Shown: positions 12,284 to 22,973 of the stretch, piece by piece
Numbering within the stretch: position 1 is the stretch's first letter
Layout of the letters: every line of letters begins with the position of its first letter
Source of the DNA: Primula veris
Taxonomy: Eukaryota; Streptophyta; Magnoliopsida; Ericales; Primulaceae
DNA: 64,000 nt
Assembly: GCA_963682055.1 (NCBI GenBank)
Contig: OY821744.1
Coordinates: forward strand, 749,001 to 813,000
Direction of reading: 5' to 3'
The notes under the pieces: generated by a model
Told to the model about the DNA's origin: nothing
Seen by the model: the letters and a program-made list of their open reading frames with translations, nothing else
Database searches by the model: none
Program-made: the position numbers and the translations under genes

Positions 12284-12402
12284 CGATAAGAAAATGTCTG
12301 AACGCTGACAGTTGTTGCTATTTTGACGTCAAATTAGCCAGAAACAGTTTACCTTCAAAATAGCAACATAACGCATGTCAGCGTTCAGACATTTTCTCGT
12401 CG
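12284..12402. repeat. Short near-perfect inverted repeat (MITE or small-RNA hairpin)
   Basis: The left arm contains GAAAATGTCTGAACGCTGAC and the right arm its reverse complement. A second paired block (TTGTTGCTATTTTGA with TCAAAATAGCAAC) extends the stem inward, leaving a loop of about 30 bases. The total is about 119 bp. Outer bases CGATAAG/CTCGTCG pair imperfectly. No target-site duplication is clear. Confidence 0.75.
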
Positions 12403-12460
12403 TCTTTAACACGTGACACATATAGAACGTATAGAGAGTACCATATTTTCAAAACTTGTA

Positions 12461-12695
12461 CTCCCTTCATTCACACTAAATTGTCTTCTACAAAATTATT
12501 TATAATTTTGACCGGTTTATAACATGTATCAACATTGTCGAAATGAAAATTTTCAAAACTAAATCATATAATTTTATGTTTGAACTGTATGATTAACTTT
12601 TAAAAAATTTCATTCCGATAATTTTGATACAAGTTATTGGCCGGTCAAAATTGCACGTAGTTTCATAATGGACAATTAATCGAGAACGAAGGAAG
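12461..12695. mobile_element. Stowaway-like (Tc1/mariner) MITE
   Basis: Inverted ends CTCCCTTCATTC and GAACGAAGGAAG, of the Stowaway CTCCCTCCGT type, are flanked by TA dinucleotides (12459-12460, 12696-12697). The interior is AT-rich and non-coding, with long imperfect internal complementarity. It is related to the copy at about 60031-60259. Confidence 0.85.
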
Positions 12696-13087
12696 TATAA
12701 AAACAAGTGAGATATAAGTCCAAACTATAGTGATCATCCGTGTAATTCACTTTTTTCTTTAGTACAACCGATCACTAGAAAGTAGTAACATGTAAAAATT
12801 ACCAAAAACATATAAATTTTCAAATCTAATTAACAAAAAGTATAAATCAAAACTTTTATTTTTCAAACATACAAATTTAATAAATATGTGAAATCGTATA
12901 TTTCTATGTGTTGAAAAGGAACTTCTAACTGTAGTATGTTTTGGTAATATATTTTGGTTAATCAGTTATCCAAACATTTAGTAGAAGGGACTTTGGATTT
13001 GTTTAGCCAAAAAAGTGTGTGAAAGTGTGTGTGTGTAAGAGAGAAAGAAGATGGTGTTGATAGAGAAGCTATGGGATGATGTTGTAG

Positions 13088-13804
13088 TGTTAGAGATTTA
13101 GGGTATGATAATCCTGGATAACTTCGAAGAATCGTGTTCGTACACTTTCCGAACAAAGTATTTCGACCCTATTATTGCCTGGGTTCACGAAATCTTTGTG
13201 GGGATAATTCTTGAAGAACAATCTGTTTCTGGCAAGGAGAATAGATTAGGAATGTAGAGAGAATTTTCTTATATGTTTCTGTAACCAAAACCGAGGCCAA
13301 ATGACTTCTTATATAGGAGATCAATAACCGAAACTGAAAGCAATCAACTGTTCCGGAAAGGAAGCAACTGTTCCGGAAAGGAAGCAACTGTTGGGAAAGG
13401 GTCCAACTATTCAAAATTTTCCGGAAAGGAAGCAACTGTTCCGGAAAGGAAGCAACTGTTGGGAAAGGGTCCAACTATTCAAAATTTTCCGGAAAGGAAG
13501 CAACTGTTCGGAAAAAATTTCGCTCGGGGCGCTGCCCCGCATCCCGCCCGCTGTCCTGGCAGCGGGACCCCAGCCAGGGGCTCTCGCCCCTTGGACCCCG
13601 CCAGGGGCGCTGCCCCTAGGACCCCGCCAGGGGCTCTGCCCCTTGGAACCCCGTTTCAATTATTCATATTCAATTATACGTTGGCTCGACGAGCGTGCAC
13701 TCCGCACTTCCCTAACTCGTTTCCGAGTTTAACGCATTATTGCATCGGCCTATAATAAATCACATTACTACTAAAATACATTGATGATACTAAAATCACC
13801 AACA
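13088..13804 (-). repeat. Copia 3' LTR
   Basis: 717 bp from TGTTAGAGATTTAGG to CACCAACA on the plus strand. It contains tandem copies of a roughly 70-bp unit built on CCGGAAAGGAAGCAACTGTT, and then an unusually GC-rich block (about 13523-13655) of repeated GGGGC...GCCCC palindromes, against an AT-rich background. Open frames crossing this block are shadows. Confidence 0.95.
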
Positions 13805-13822
13805 AATCCCCCCCATTTTAGT
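13805..13822 (-). other. Copia polypurine tract
   Basis: On the minus strand AAAATGGGGGGGATT lies immediately upstream of the 3' LTR. This is the standard position of the plus-strand primer of reverse transcription. Confidence 0.8.
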
Positions 13823-14364
13823 GTAATCCTTGATTTACTCAGTATATACAATAATATATACAAGGGTATAACACACAGGTATAACAATCAAACAAATGCA
13901 TAGATGAAAATGTCTTACGATTGAATTTTCATATTAGTACAAATACACATTCCAAATACTCGAAAATCTGGGTGTCATAACGATTGAACCCGTCAATCCA
14001 TTTGAATATCTGAAGATATAGTACACATATGTTTCTTACAATACTCTACTATTCATACTTGACACTTTACAAGCCATGTGTCCTTATCCATTAATAAGCA
14101 TATAGGAAGCCAAGTCCAAGCTTCTTGAAGCGGCAAAACTTCATGCTCACATAGGTGATCCTTTTAATCTTGCACCTGCATTTGCAATTTTTCAAAAGAA
14201 CCATTAAGAAGATATACTTCAACCTAGCCATCACTTGCAGGTCTGAGCACATACCTTGGGAAGATAAACACAATTGCTCCAATCTCTAACTATGATCTTT
14301 CCACATTGAATTCTGCTTCTAACATTGTATTCGAAGGGAATTGGGTATACCACAGCTAATAGAT

Positions 14365-17300
14365 TTAAATGGACTTTAATCCCATCCCAATTACCGACTT
14401 ATTCACTAAGTCTCTAGCTAACCCCTTCGTCAAGTGGTCAGCTAAGTTTTGTTGCGACCGAACAAAATCAATAGATATCACCCCATTCATGATTAATTCC
14501 CTAATCATACTATGTCTAACACCCAAATGTCTAGACTTTCCATTGTATATTTGACTATAAGCTTTAGCCAGTGTGGCAGTACTATCACAACGGATAGAAA
14601 TTGGTGATATCGGTTTAGGCCATATCGGAATCTCATATACCAAGTTCCTGAGCCATTCCGCTTCTTTACCAGCAGCTGCTAATGCTACAAACTCAGATTC
14701 CATTGTGGAACCAGTTATACATGTTTGCTTCTTGGAAGCCCATGAGATGGCACCTCCCCCAAGCAAGAACACCCATCCACTTGTAGAGGATGAGTCTTCA
14801 GCATTATTTATCCAACTAGCATCCGAATAACCCTCTAACACCAAAGGAAATCCCATATATGCCAATCCATAATTCATAGTACCCTTCAAGTACTTGAATA
14901 CCCTAGTTATCGCATGCCAATGATGTCTACTAGGATTACTAGTAAATCTGCTCAACTTTCCAACCGCATAAGCAATATCCGGTCTAGTGCTAATCATAGC
15001 ATACATCAAAGAGCCTATAGCTCTTGAGTATTCAAGTTGATCCACAGGTTTACCTGTATTTGGCATAAGATTTTCTCCCGGATCCATGGGACTTACTGGA
15101 GAACAACTTTCATAATTGAACTTCTTGAGTATTTTCTCAATGTAATGAGATTGCGTAATTACAATCCCCTTATTCTCCCGTTTAATCTTAATACCAAGAA
15201 TAACGTCCGCTTCTTCCATATCTTTCATGGAGAACTTTGATGACAAGAAATTCTTCGTTTTATCAACTTGATTTTGGTCGGTGCCAAAGATCAACATGTC
15301 ATCAACATATAGACAAATGAAAACTCCTTTACCGGATGTATTAAATTTGCTATATACACATTTGTCTGCTTGGTTTAGAATGAAACCATTAGACAAAACA
15401 ACTTCATCAAACTTTTGATGCCATTGCTTCGGAGCTTGTTTCAGCCCATACAGCGACTTAACTAGCTTACACACTTTATGCTCATTACCAGGCATTACAA
15501 ATCCTTCAGGTTGCTTCATATACACTTCTTCTTCCAAATCACCATTCAGAAATGCTGTTTTGACATCCATTTGATGAATCACTAGATTATGAATAGCCGC
15601 CAAGGCAATCAACAATCTAATAGTAGTGATACGGGCAACTGGAGCATAGGTATCGAAGTAATCAATCCCTTCCTTTTGTCTGAAGCCTTGGATAACTAAT
15701 CTAGCTTTAAACTTGTCAATTGTACCATCGACTTTCATCTTCTTTTTGAAGATCCATTTGCAACCCAATGGTTTACAACCTGGTGGTAAATCAGATAATA
15801 CCCAAGTATTATTTTCCATGATAGAACCAATCTCTTCATCAATTGCTTCTTTCCAAAAAACAGAATCTCGAGATTTCACAGCTTCATCATACGTTCTTGG
15901 ATCCTCCTCTATACTATAACAATAATAGTATTGAGTACCAATCTGATCTCTTGATCCCTCAACTAAATATAGTTGAAAATCAGATCCATAAGATCTAGAT
16001 TTTCTAGCTCTTTTGCTCCTACGGGGTTCAAGTGTCTCACTTGGCACATCAATTGAATGATCATCCCTTAGAGATTCATCTGAATTAGGTATAGAGTCCT
16101 TTGGTCTAGGTATAAAAGAGAAACAATTCTCATCAAATATGGCATCTCTCGATTCTATAATCGTGTTAATAGAAATCGAGTCATTAGGTTCTATAACATA
16201 AAACCTATAGGCCTTGGAGTGCTCAGCATATCCAACAAAGATGCAAGCTATACCCTTTTCACCCAAAGTTTTCCTTTTTGGGTCCGGGAGTCTAACCACG
16301 GCCCTACAACCCCAAACACGTAAAAATGTTAAGTTTGGTCGTTTCTTATACCAAAGTTCATATGGGGTAGTCTTGTTCCTTTTATTAGGAACCCTATTTA
16401 ACAAATAGCAAGCCGTTAACATAGCTTCTCCCCAAAACCCTTCACTTAAACCAGAGTAAGATAACATGGCATTCACCATTTCTTTAAGAACTCTATTTTT
16501 CCTTTCAGCCACACCATTTTGTTGAGGTGTATAAGGTGCCGTAGTCTCATGAATAATTCCTACGGATTGGAAAAATACAGGATCATAATATTCACCACCT
16601 CTATCTGTACGCAATGTTTTAATCAACACATTATGTTGCACTTCAACTTCAGTTTTATAAATTTCTACATTTTCATTAAAAACAGGAATTAAATCATCTT
16701 TAGACATTTCATGCATTCTTTTATAATGTACATGTCCTAGATGAGCATGCCATAACGAGAAATTGATAACATTCGAAGAAGACATAAATACAGAACCAGA
16801 ATCATTAGGAACTCCATTCAAATTCATCATAAACATACCATTATTATAATATCCAAATCCTACAAACACACCAGACTTCGATAAAACATATTTATCGGAT
16901 TCACACACTTGCTTGTATCCAAGCTTATTTAATACAGGACCAGAAATTAAATTCTTACGTAATTTAGGAACATACAAAACATTAAACAAAGTAATAGTCT
17001 TTCTAGAACTGAATTCTAGCACCACGTTTCCTTTGCCTTCAACGGGAGTGAAGTGATCATCTCCCATGTAGAGGACAGAACCATCTTCCATTGGAACAAA
17101 ATTCTTGAACCAGAAACGATCCTTGCAAACATGTGTTGTGGCGCCAGAATCAATCCACCACGCGATAGCATCATCCTGCACATAAAATGCTTCAGAATTT
17201 AGTGAAACCGAATGTTTAATCAAACTATTCAAATCACGAATTGATTTCTGACCTTGGTTTTCGGATTGGTCCTTAGACCCTTTTCCTGAACCACTTGCAT

Positions 17301-18135
17301 TCACGTTGTCGTGCTTTTTGCCGAAACGGCAATCCCTCTTGAAGTGGCCTGTTTTGCCACACTTCCAGCATTCTAGTTTCGGTTTCTTGTTAGCACCGAA
17401 ACTGCCCTTATTGTTCTTGAAAGCACGCTTCTTTCCTTTGTTTTTGTTGTTATCGTTCTTACCACCCTCTTCAACCATATTAACCAAGGGTCCAGCAATT
17501 TGTTTGCCCTTTCCTTTGTCATCCTCCTGCGCTCTTAGAGATTCTTCTATGCGCAAGTGACTTCCAAGTTGGATCAAAGACAGTTCGTCTTTTCCATGTT
17601 TCAGATTGTGTTTGAAATCCTTCCACGAAGGAGCCAACTTGTCTATGATGCTTGAGACAGATATTGTTTCATCCATCTTCAATCCGTGTTGTGTGAATTG
17701 TCCAAGGATTCGGAGGAGTTCATTGAATTGTTCCATGACAGACCTCGATTCAACCATTTTGTAATTGTTGAAATCGGTTACCAGGAACTTTTTACTGGAT
17801 GAGTCCTCTGCCATGTACTTGGATTCAAGACAATCCCACAATTCCTTTGCAGATTCCACGTTTTGGTAAATATCAAATAAGGGATCAGACATACCGTTAA
17901 GAATGTGCCCTCTGCAAATGTAGTCGTCGTTCTCCCACTTTGATCTGCGTCTTAGATTTTCAACCGTGTCATCCTCTACAAATTCTGGAATCGGTGTAGA
18001 CAGGACATGCACCACCTTTAACGTTGTCAACATGAAATGCATCTTCTTCTGCCAACGCCTGAAGTCTTGTCCTTGAAACTTGTCCAATTTTCCGAAATTT
18101 GTAGTCATCTCCTTGACGGTGCTTCCTCCAGCCAT
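14365..18135 (-). CDS. Copia gag-pol polyprotein, uninterrupted but with a deleted integrase core
   Basis: 1256 codons without a stop. Gag (UBN2-type) is followed by a CCHC zinc knuckle at 256-269 and a protease with DSG at 329-331. A pre-integrase His pair (LWHAHLGH) lies near 463-470. The integrase tail is the GGEY region onward, near 508. The reverse transcriptase keeps the YVDD box at 943-946, and the RNase H keeps 'SDASW' and 'ESEF'. At residue 491/492 (about 16662) the sequence jumps from 'FNENVE' to 'IYKTEVE'. Copia integrases normally have the zinc-finger CxxC and the first catalytic Asp (in an IHSD-type motif) in between, some 70-80 residues. This copy therefore should not encode a working integrase, although the deletion is in frame and everything else looks intact. 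Confidence 0.95.
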   Translation of the reverse strand: MAGGSTVKEMTTNFGKLDKFQGQDFRRWQKKMHFMLTTLKVVHVLSTPIPEFVEDDTVENLRRRSKWENDDYICRGHILNGMSDPLFDIYQNVESAKELWDCLESKYMAEDSSSKKFLVTDFNNYKMVESRSVMEQFNELLRILGQFTQHGLKMDETISVSSIIDKLAPSWKDFKHNLKHGKDELSLIQLGSHLRIEESLRAQEDDKGKGKQIAGPLVNMVEEGGKNDNNKNKGKKRAFKNNKGSFGANKKPKLECWKCGKTGHFKRDCRFGKKHDNVNASGSGKGSKDQSENQGQKSIRDLNSLIKHSVSLNSEAFYVQDDAIAWWIDSGATTHVCKDRFWFKNFVPMEDGSVLYMGDDHFTPVEGKGNVVLEFSSRKTITLFNVLYVPKLRKNLISGPVLNKLGYKQVCESDKYVLSKSGVFVGFGYYNNGMFMMNLNGVPNDSGSVFMSSSNVINFSLWHAHLGHVHYKRMHEMSKDDLIPVFNENVEIYKTEVEVQHNVLIKTLRTDRGGEYYDPVFFQSVGIIHETTAPYTPQQNGVAERKNRVLKEMVNAMLSYSGLSEGFWGEAMLTACYLLNRVPNKRNKTTPYELWYKKRPNLTFLRVWGCRAVVRLPDPKRKTLGEKGIACIFVGYAEHSKAYRFYVIEPNDSISINTIIESRDAIFDENCFSFIPRPKDSIPNSDESLRDDHSIDVPSETLEPRRSKRARKSRSYGSDFQLYLVEGSRDQIGTQYYYCYSIEEDPRTYDEAVKSRDSVFWKEAIDEEIGSIMENNTWVLSDLPPGCKPLGCKWIFKKKMKVDGTIDKFKARLVIQGFRQKEGIDYFDTYAPVARITTIRLLIALAAIHNLVIHQMDVKTAFLNGDLEEEVYMKQPEGFVMPGNEHKVCKLVKSLYGLKQAPKQWHQKFDEVVLSNGFILNQADKCVYSKFNTSGKGVFICLYVDDMLIFGTDQNQVDKTKNFLSSKFSMKDMEEADVILGIKIKRENKGIVITQSHYIEKILKKFNYESCSPVSPMDPGENLMPNTGKPVDQLEYSRAIGSLMYAMISTRPDIAYAVGKLSRFTSNPSRHHWHAITRVFKYLKGTMNYGLAYMGFPLVLEGYSDASWINNAEDSSSTSGWVFLLGGGAISWASKKQTCITGSTMESEFVALAAAGKEAEWLRNLVYEIPIWPKPISPISIRCDSTATLAKAYSQIYNGKSRHLGVRHSMIRELIMNGVISIDFVRSQQNLADHLTKGLARDLVNKSVIGMGLKSI

Positions 18136-18161
18136 GATTATCAGAAAGTACTTTGTTCGTT

Positions 18162-18877
18162 TGTTAGAGATTTAGGGTATGATAATCCTGGATAACTTCG
18201 AAGAATCGTGTTCGTACACTTTCCGAACAAAGTATTTCGACCCTATTATTGCCTGGGTTCACGAAATCTTTGTGGGGATAATTCTTGAAGAACAATCTGT
18301 TTCTGGCAAGGAGAATAGATTAGGAATGTAGAGAGAATTTTCTTATATGTTTCTATAACCAAAACCGAGGCCAAATGACTTCTTATATAGGAGATCAATA
18401 ACCGAAACTGAAAGCAATCAACTGTTCCGGAAAGGAAGCAATTGTTCCGGAAAGGAAGCAACTGTTGGGAAAGGGTCCAACTATTCAAAATTTTCCGGAA
18501 AGGAAGCAACTGTTCCGGAAAGGAAGCAACTGTTGGGAAAGGGTCCAACTATTCAAAATTTTCCGGAAAGGAAGCAACTGTTCGGAAAAATTTCGCTCGG
18601 GGCGCTGCCCCGCATCCCGCCCGCTGTCCTGGCAGCGGGACCCCAGCCAGGGGCTCTCGCCCCTTGGACCCCGCCAGGGGCGCTGCCCCTAGAACCCCGC
18701 CAGGGGCTCTGCCCCTTGGAACCCCGTTTCAATTATTCATATTCAATTATACGTTGGCTCGACGAGCGTGCACTCCGCACTTCCCTAACTCGTTTCCGAG
18801 TTTAACGCATTATTGCATCGGCCTATAATAAATCACATTACTACTAAAATACATTGATGATACTAAAATCACCAACA
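18162..18877 (-). repeat. Copia 5' LTR
   Basis: 716 bp, almost identical to 13088-13804, with the same tandem units and GC-rich palindromic block. In element orientation it drives transcription to the left. The sequence between it and the gag ATG is only 26 bp and has no clear TGGTATCAGAGC-type primer site. Confidence 0.95.
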
Positions 18878-18935
18878 TGTAGCAGGACCTAAACCTGATC
18901 GTGGTCTTGGCAAGCTCAGAAAACTCAACACTTAA

Positions 18936-19293
18936 CTCATACTTATCAAAGGTGGTGCTTTTTTCACCTTTTCTTTTCCCTATACTATATAACATGTCTA
19001 TTTTCTTTTCTTTTTGGTAATTAACAGTTGGTAGAAATAATACTAGTAAATAGGCATAAGTCCTAACATGAAAGGGAAAGTATAAAAACATTATAAATAA
19101 ATAAATAAATGTTCACTTTTAGTGTTATTTTGGCTGGTTCATGTTGAAATTATAGTTCCTTGATTTCAAGTATAAGACAGATGTTCTTCAGTTCTTTTTG
19201 GGATCACATAACATGATATGTTGTTCCTTGTTTATGTTAGTCATGAGAGTTTTTTTATTCTATAAATTTGAGTAAAACAACTAAACTTTTCAC
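18936..19293. other. Remnant downstream of the DRM1-like exon
   Basis: AT-rich; no later DRM1 exon is recognisable. A minus-strand ORF here (18810-19091) has no family resemblance. The stretch ends abruptly at the border with RLK sequence near 19294. Confidence 0.4.
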
Positions 19294-19692
19294 ATCCAAT
19301 ACGAGAATGGTTAAACGACTTAAGCGGCCTAACTCGTTTGTCAATTGACTGTGGAAATTGTTAGTGCCAAGATAGAGCACAGACAGAAAAGAAAGGTTAC
19401 CAATGTGAGGTGAAATAGGGCCCACGAGACCCATGTTCTTGAGTACAAGACGGGTGACTCTTTGGCGGCGTTTGCTGCAAGAAACTCCGTACCAGTTACA
19501 AAAGTTTGTATTTGTGGTCCAGTTACTCGCAAGAACGTTGTGAGGATCAACTTCGATAGTGTTTTTGAAGGTAAGGAGAGAGTGTAGGTCGGTGATATTT
19601 GAAGGTAGTGAAGTGGAAGTGGTTATACAAAGTGTATAATAATCATGAACTAGAAGCATTACTAAAACCAGTGATAAAGTTTTACAACACAT
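19294..19692 (-). pseudogene. LRR-RLK 5' fragment (RLK2)
   Basis: The fragment has the same signal peptide (MCCKTLSLVLVMLLVHDY) and LRRNT cap, and the first LRRs up to 'RLSRLTIL' are intact and very close to RLK1 and RLK3. The match ends at about 19294 and is followed by unrelated codons, so LRRs 3 onward, the transmembrane segment and the kinase are missing. The 5' flank to about 19918 still matches the RLK3 5' flank (30293-30460). It has no stop before the break and could in principle encode a secreted peptide of about 145 residues. Confidence 0.88.
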
Positions 19693-20160
19693 TTCAATGG
19701 TAGGCAATCAACACTAGACAAACAAATTAAGTTGAAAGATTGTAGTTTGATGGTAGATAAATGAACGTACCATTTAAAAGGAAAAAAAACTTATTCCATG
19801 ACCCTAGCACCTTGCTAATTTTTTCAAATTTTCCACAATTGACTTGAAAACTATTTGGGAATTTAGTGTCGAGTCTACTTGATTGAAGAGATAAGATTGT
19901 GACACTTGATTACAAGAAAAATTTTAGGGTAAATTTCAGATTGGTCTCCTTTAAACATACTAATTAAGGAATCTGAAACTATTTAAATTTCAGTCAATTT
20001 AACACGATCCAATAGTAATCTGTCATGTGGCGTATCGCGCATGTGCACGCTACACTGAATCACCATCCTTCCTGGCGTAGTTATTCACATCAGTCCTCCC
20101 ATTGCCATAGTTATTTTAAATTCAGTCCCTGTAGTATAAATTCAAATATAAAAGGCTAGA
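19693..20160. other. RLK2 5' flank, then unique AT-rich DNA
   Basis: Bases 19693-19918 are homologous to the RLK3 upstream region; beyond that no similarity within the window is seen and there is no gene. Confidence 0.5.
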
Positions 20161-20339
20161 TGATTACGATTTTTGATCTATTAAATTCTAAAATTTAATT
20201 ATAGTATTACTTTTTACCTTCTATTAAATTTTGAACATCAAAATATTTTACCATCCACTTAACACTATAAAAATGATTACAAAAGTAGAGAAAATTAGAA
20301 AAAGTACCAAAAAACAACAAGTTTATAAAAAAAAAATTG

Positions 20340-21020
20340 AAAGCGCCAAAAAAGAGTCTTAAAAAGAGTTTGAGTAAAAACAGTCTGAGTAGTTTTAAAA
20401 ACATCCCGAGTCATTTTAAGTCATTTTAAAAATAGTCTGTGGAACTTAAAAAGAGTCCGAGTAAATTTAAAAAGAGTTTGAGTCGTTTTAAAAACAGACC
20501 GAGTCATTTTAAAAACAGTTTGAGTAAATTTAAAAAATAGGCTGGGTAAATTAAAAAAGAGTGAGTAAATTAAAAAAGAGTTTGAGTAAATTTATAAACA
20601 GTATGGGTAAAAACAGTCTAAGTAAAAACAGTCTAAGTAAAAACAGTCTGAATAAATTTAAAAAGAGTTTGAGTAATTTAAAAAGTCTGAGTCGTTTTGA
20701 GTTATTTTTTAAAACGTTCTATGTTATTTTAAAACTGTCTAAATTATTTTAAGTCATTTTAAAAAACAGTCTGAGTTAATTTACGTCATTTTAAAAACAG
20801 TCTGAGTTAATTTAAGTCATTTTAAAAAACAATATGAGTTAATTTACGTCATTTTAAAAACGTTATGAGTTGTTTTAAGTCATTTGAAAAACAGTCTGAG
20901 TCGTTTTAAATCATTTTAAAAACAGTTTGAATCGTTTTAAGTAATTTTAAAAATAGCCCGACTTCTTTTAAGTTATTTTGAAAACAGTCTTAGTTGTTTT
21001 AAGACATTTTAAAAACATTC
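20340..21020. repeat. Degenerate tandem array of AAAACAGTCTGAGT units
   Basis: Many copies of the core AAAACAGTCTGAGT are separated by TTTTAAGTCATTTT-like spacers. In the left part the period is about 20 bases; from about 20700 rightwards it is about 31. The same core occurs in the centre of the foldback element at 25714-25990. The ORF at 20561-20752 (Ser/Leu/Asn/Lys-rich) is simply the translated repeat. Confidence 0.85.
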
Positions 21021-21195
21021 AATGGTTGTGATCAATTTAATTAATTAAAAGAAATTAAATACTCGTATGCCCTCATTTTTAGTCTGTCATATATAATTTT
21101 CATTTTCCCAATTCAATTAACGTGACAAAATCTTATTTTGTCTCTGGTGAGATGAACAATTCGGTATAAAAGCTACTCCCAATTTAGTTATCACT

Positions 21196-21472
21196 GTCTA
21201 AATTAATCACAGAATCATATCACATGACAACACGTGATTAATAAACATGAGCGTGAAATGCTAATTTTATTATTCTGCACCAAAATATATCATTATAGAA
21301 CAACGTTTTTCCCAAATTTGGACTATTTGATGATTTTTGTTATGTGTGAAATTGGGGAAAAACGTTTTTATAGAATGATATATTTTGATATTGAATGACA
21401 AAATCATCCCCTTACGTTAACGTTTGTTAAAAACGTGTTGTCACGTGACATGATTTTGGTATTAATTTAGAC
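21196..21472. mobile_element. Hairpin MITE with long terminal inverted repeats
   Basis: The left arm starts GTCTAAATTAATCACAGAAT and the right arm ends ATTTTGGTATTAATTTAGAC; the arms (about 40 bases) pair with few mismatches (CACATGACAACACGT with ACGTGTTGTCACGTG). An inner pair (about 21280-21320 with 21352-21394) makes nearly the whole 277 bp fold on itself. No coding potential is seen and the target-site duplication is unclear. Confidence 0.75.
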
Positions 21473-21783
21473 GTCACGAGTCTTATACGGTTTGACGAGA
21501 AGATATCGCATAAAACGATTACTTTTCCGTCATACAGTTTAAACTACTGTACTCACCTGTATATTGTAGACTAATTACAAGACTATATGAACTTCGTGAT
21601 GAGTCAACAGGGAAGTATTTTCTCAATTTAATTATTTGGTCAACTTGCACAAATTTGTGGGGGCACTCAGCTATATACCGATTTGGACAAATAATGTTCA
21701 AAATTAAGTGTGATATTAATTATATCTATTCATATCTTTTTTTATATTAACTCATACTATACTAACGCTAAAATTGAGATGAT
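21473..21783. other. RLK-cluster flanking DNA
   Basis: Bases 21567-21700 match 7850-7960 (next to the RLK relic) and in part 26797-26850 (next to RLK3). Bases 21722-21783 match 24937-24996. The stretch includes the MITE-free site corresponding to the hAT insertion at 7958. No gene. Confidence 0.65.
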
Positions 21784-22014
21784 GATGGTGTTGAACTTAG
21801 AGTTCAATAATGATTTTGATTATGTTTTTAATGATTTTACGATTTTTCCATTTCGATGATATAATGCTTGTCTTTTTCAAAAAGAGAATTTGTAAATTTC
21901 AGCATGGCAAAAAGTTAGAGCTCGGAAAAACGAAGCCACAGGTTCAAGCGGAACCAGAATCGGAGCTAGAACGAAGGAGTTATGAGCATTCGAAGAAAAG
22001 CGAGAAAACAGAGA

Positions 22015-22170
22015 ACGGACGATCGTCTGTACAAAAACGACCGATCGTTTTTTTACCAATTTCTTCCAGTGAGCTCATAAGAAAAACGACCGATCGTTTT
22101 TCAGAAACGACCGATCGTTTTCTGAATAACGACCGATCGACTGTAGAAAACGACCGATCGTTTTCTACAG
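22015..22170. repeat. Cluster of CGACCGATCG palindromic units in the solo LTR
   Basis: About six copies of ACGACCGATCGTTTT and variants occur within 155 bp, each centred on the palindrome CGATCG. They lie in the 5' (U3-like) part of the LTR, a position where enhancer repeats are found. The minus- and plus-strand ORFs here are translations of the repeat. Confidence 0.8.
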
Positions 22171-22904
22171 ATTTCAAAAACAGCTTTTCAGCTTTTTCTG
22201 GAAAATAGCTTAAAACAGCCTCAACCACTTCCAACGGTCATAACCCAGAAAAACAGACTTTGTGACCTTATAAACCACCCAAATCTTTCTTAAATAACAC
22301 TCATCTATTATCCTAAAACCTCTCTTAATCAAAACCCAAATTATCACCATTTTGGTGAAAATATTCGAAAAAGAGGAAATTAAGAAGAAAGCGATTCAAG
22401 CTCAACAACAACAAAGACTCACAAATTAGCTTACTTAGAAGCAAATAGAATAGTGAGTGTAGTTACATTTTTGTAACAAAATTGTAAACGAGTATTTTAT
22501 AAACTCATTTTTGTGAGCGAGTGATCGGGTAGAGGATTTGTAAGCAAGTGAAGCTTAAAAGCTCTAGGTCTTTCATTTCGGGACACTCATAAAGTGAGGG
22601 GGAGCTTAATCGGTCGATTAGCTCGTTAGGATTGTAATATCCGGGAAAACATTTTTTAGTGAAATACTCGGTAGTACCGAGGAGATGACGTAGGCCGTTT
22701 GCCGAACCTCTATAAATATCGGTGTCATTTTCTTTCCCTTACTATTTACTTTCCGCAACTTAATTATTGCTTATATTCTTACTTGCGTTTAGGATTTCTA
22801 ACATTTCATTAACTTTTATTAAACGCTTAAGTTTAGAATTGCGTAAGTTGGGTGTTAGTTGCTTAGAAATTTAAATTAGGCGAAAATCGCCATAAGTCTT
22901 ATTT

Positions 22905-22973
22905 CCCCCCCCCCCCCCCCCCCCCCCACCCCCTCCCCCCCCCCCCACCCCCCCCCCCCCCCCCCCCCCCCCC
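22905..22973 (+). repeat. 69-bp poly-C tract with three interruptions
   Basis: Bases 22905-22973 are all C apart from two A and one T. Related copia LTRs have a short C-run (about 7-9) before a CTCT motif at this point, so this is an expansion of that run or a sequencing/assembly artefact. Confidence 0.85.

Larger units (their letters stand above)
13088..18877 (-). mobile_element. Young Ty1/copia retrotransposon, full length with both LTRs
   Basis: The 5790-bp element is bounded by TG...CA LTRs of 717 and 716 bp and a perfect 5-bp target-site duplication TGTAG (13083-13087 and 18878-18882). The LTRs differ at about four positions by eye (three substitutions and a 1-base indel), roughly 0.5%, so the insertion is recent. 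The element reads on the minus strand: 5' LTR at right, gag-pol 18135-14365, a purine-rich tract (reverse complement of 13805-13822) and 3' LTR at left. It interrupts the DRM1-like exon. Confidence 0.96.
13051..18935 (+). pseudogene. DRM1: DRM1/auxin-repressed protein-like exon 1, split by a copia element
   Basis: Bases 13051-13087 encode MVLIEKLWDDVV and the first base of the next codon. Bases 18883-18935, after the copia element and one copy of its 5-bp target duplication, continue in frame with AGPKPDRGLGKLRKLNT and a TAA at 18933-18935. Together they give the highly conserved N-terminus of the dormancy-associated/auxin-repressed (DRM1/ARP) family. The family protein is normally 110-130 aa. 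The rest of the coding sequence is not visible: by 19294 the sequence is an LRR-RLK fragment. A GT/GA-rich leader precedes the ATG. It is a pseudogene in any case, first by loss of the 3' part or by the stop, and now by the insertion. The order of these events is not known. Confidence 0.88.

Noticed and set aside
13391..13755. Overlapping ORFs in both LTRs (also 18442-18828) rich in Pro/Gly/Ala
   Set aside because: They translate the GC-rich repeat block of the copia LTR in several frames and strands; there is no family match and the two copies are LTR duplicates.
19294..19692. RLK2 as a full receptor gene
   Set aside because: Homology stops after the first LRRs; the kinase and the transmembrane segment are not found nearby in this orientation.
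20561..20752. 63-codon Ser/Leu/Asn/Lys-rich ORF
   Set aside because: Pure translation of the AAAACAGTCTGAGT tandem array.
22015..22170. CRISPR-like or origin iterons from the CGACCGATCG units
   Set aside because: They lie inside an LTR of a plant retroelement with a target duplication.
22905..22973. Poly-C tract as an assembly-gap filler
   Set aside because: It is interrupted by A and T and lies at the point where related LTRs have a C-run, inside a solo LTR with clean borders, so I treat it as a tract of uncertain length rather than filler.
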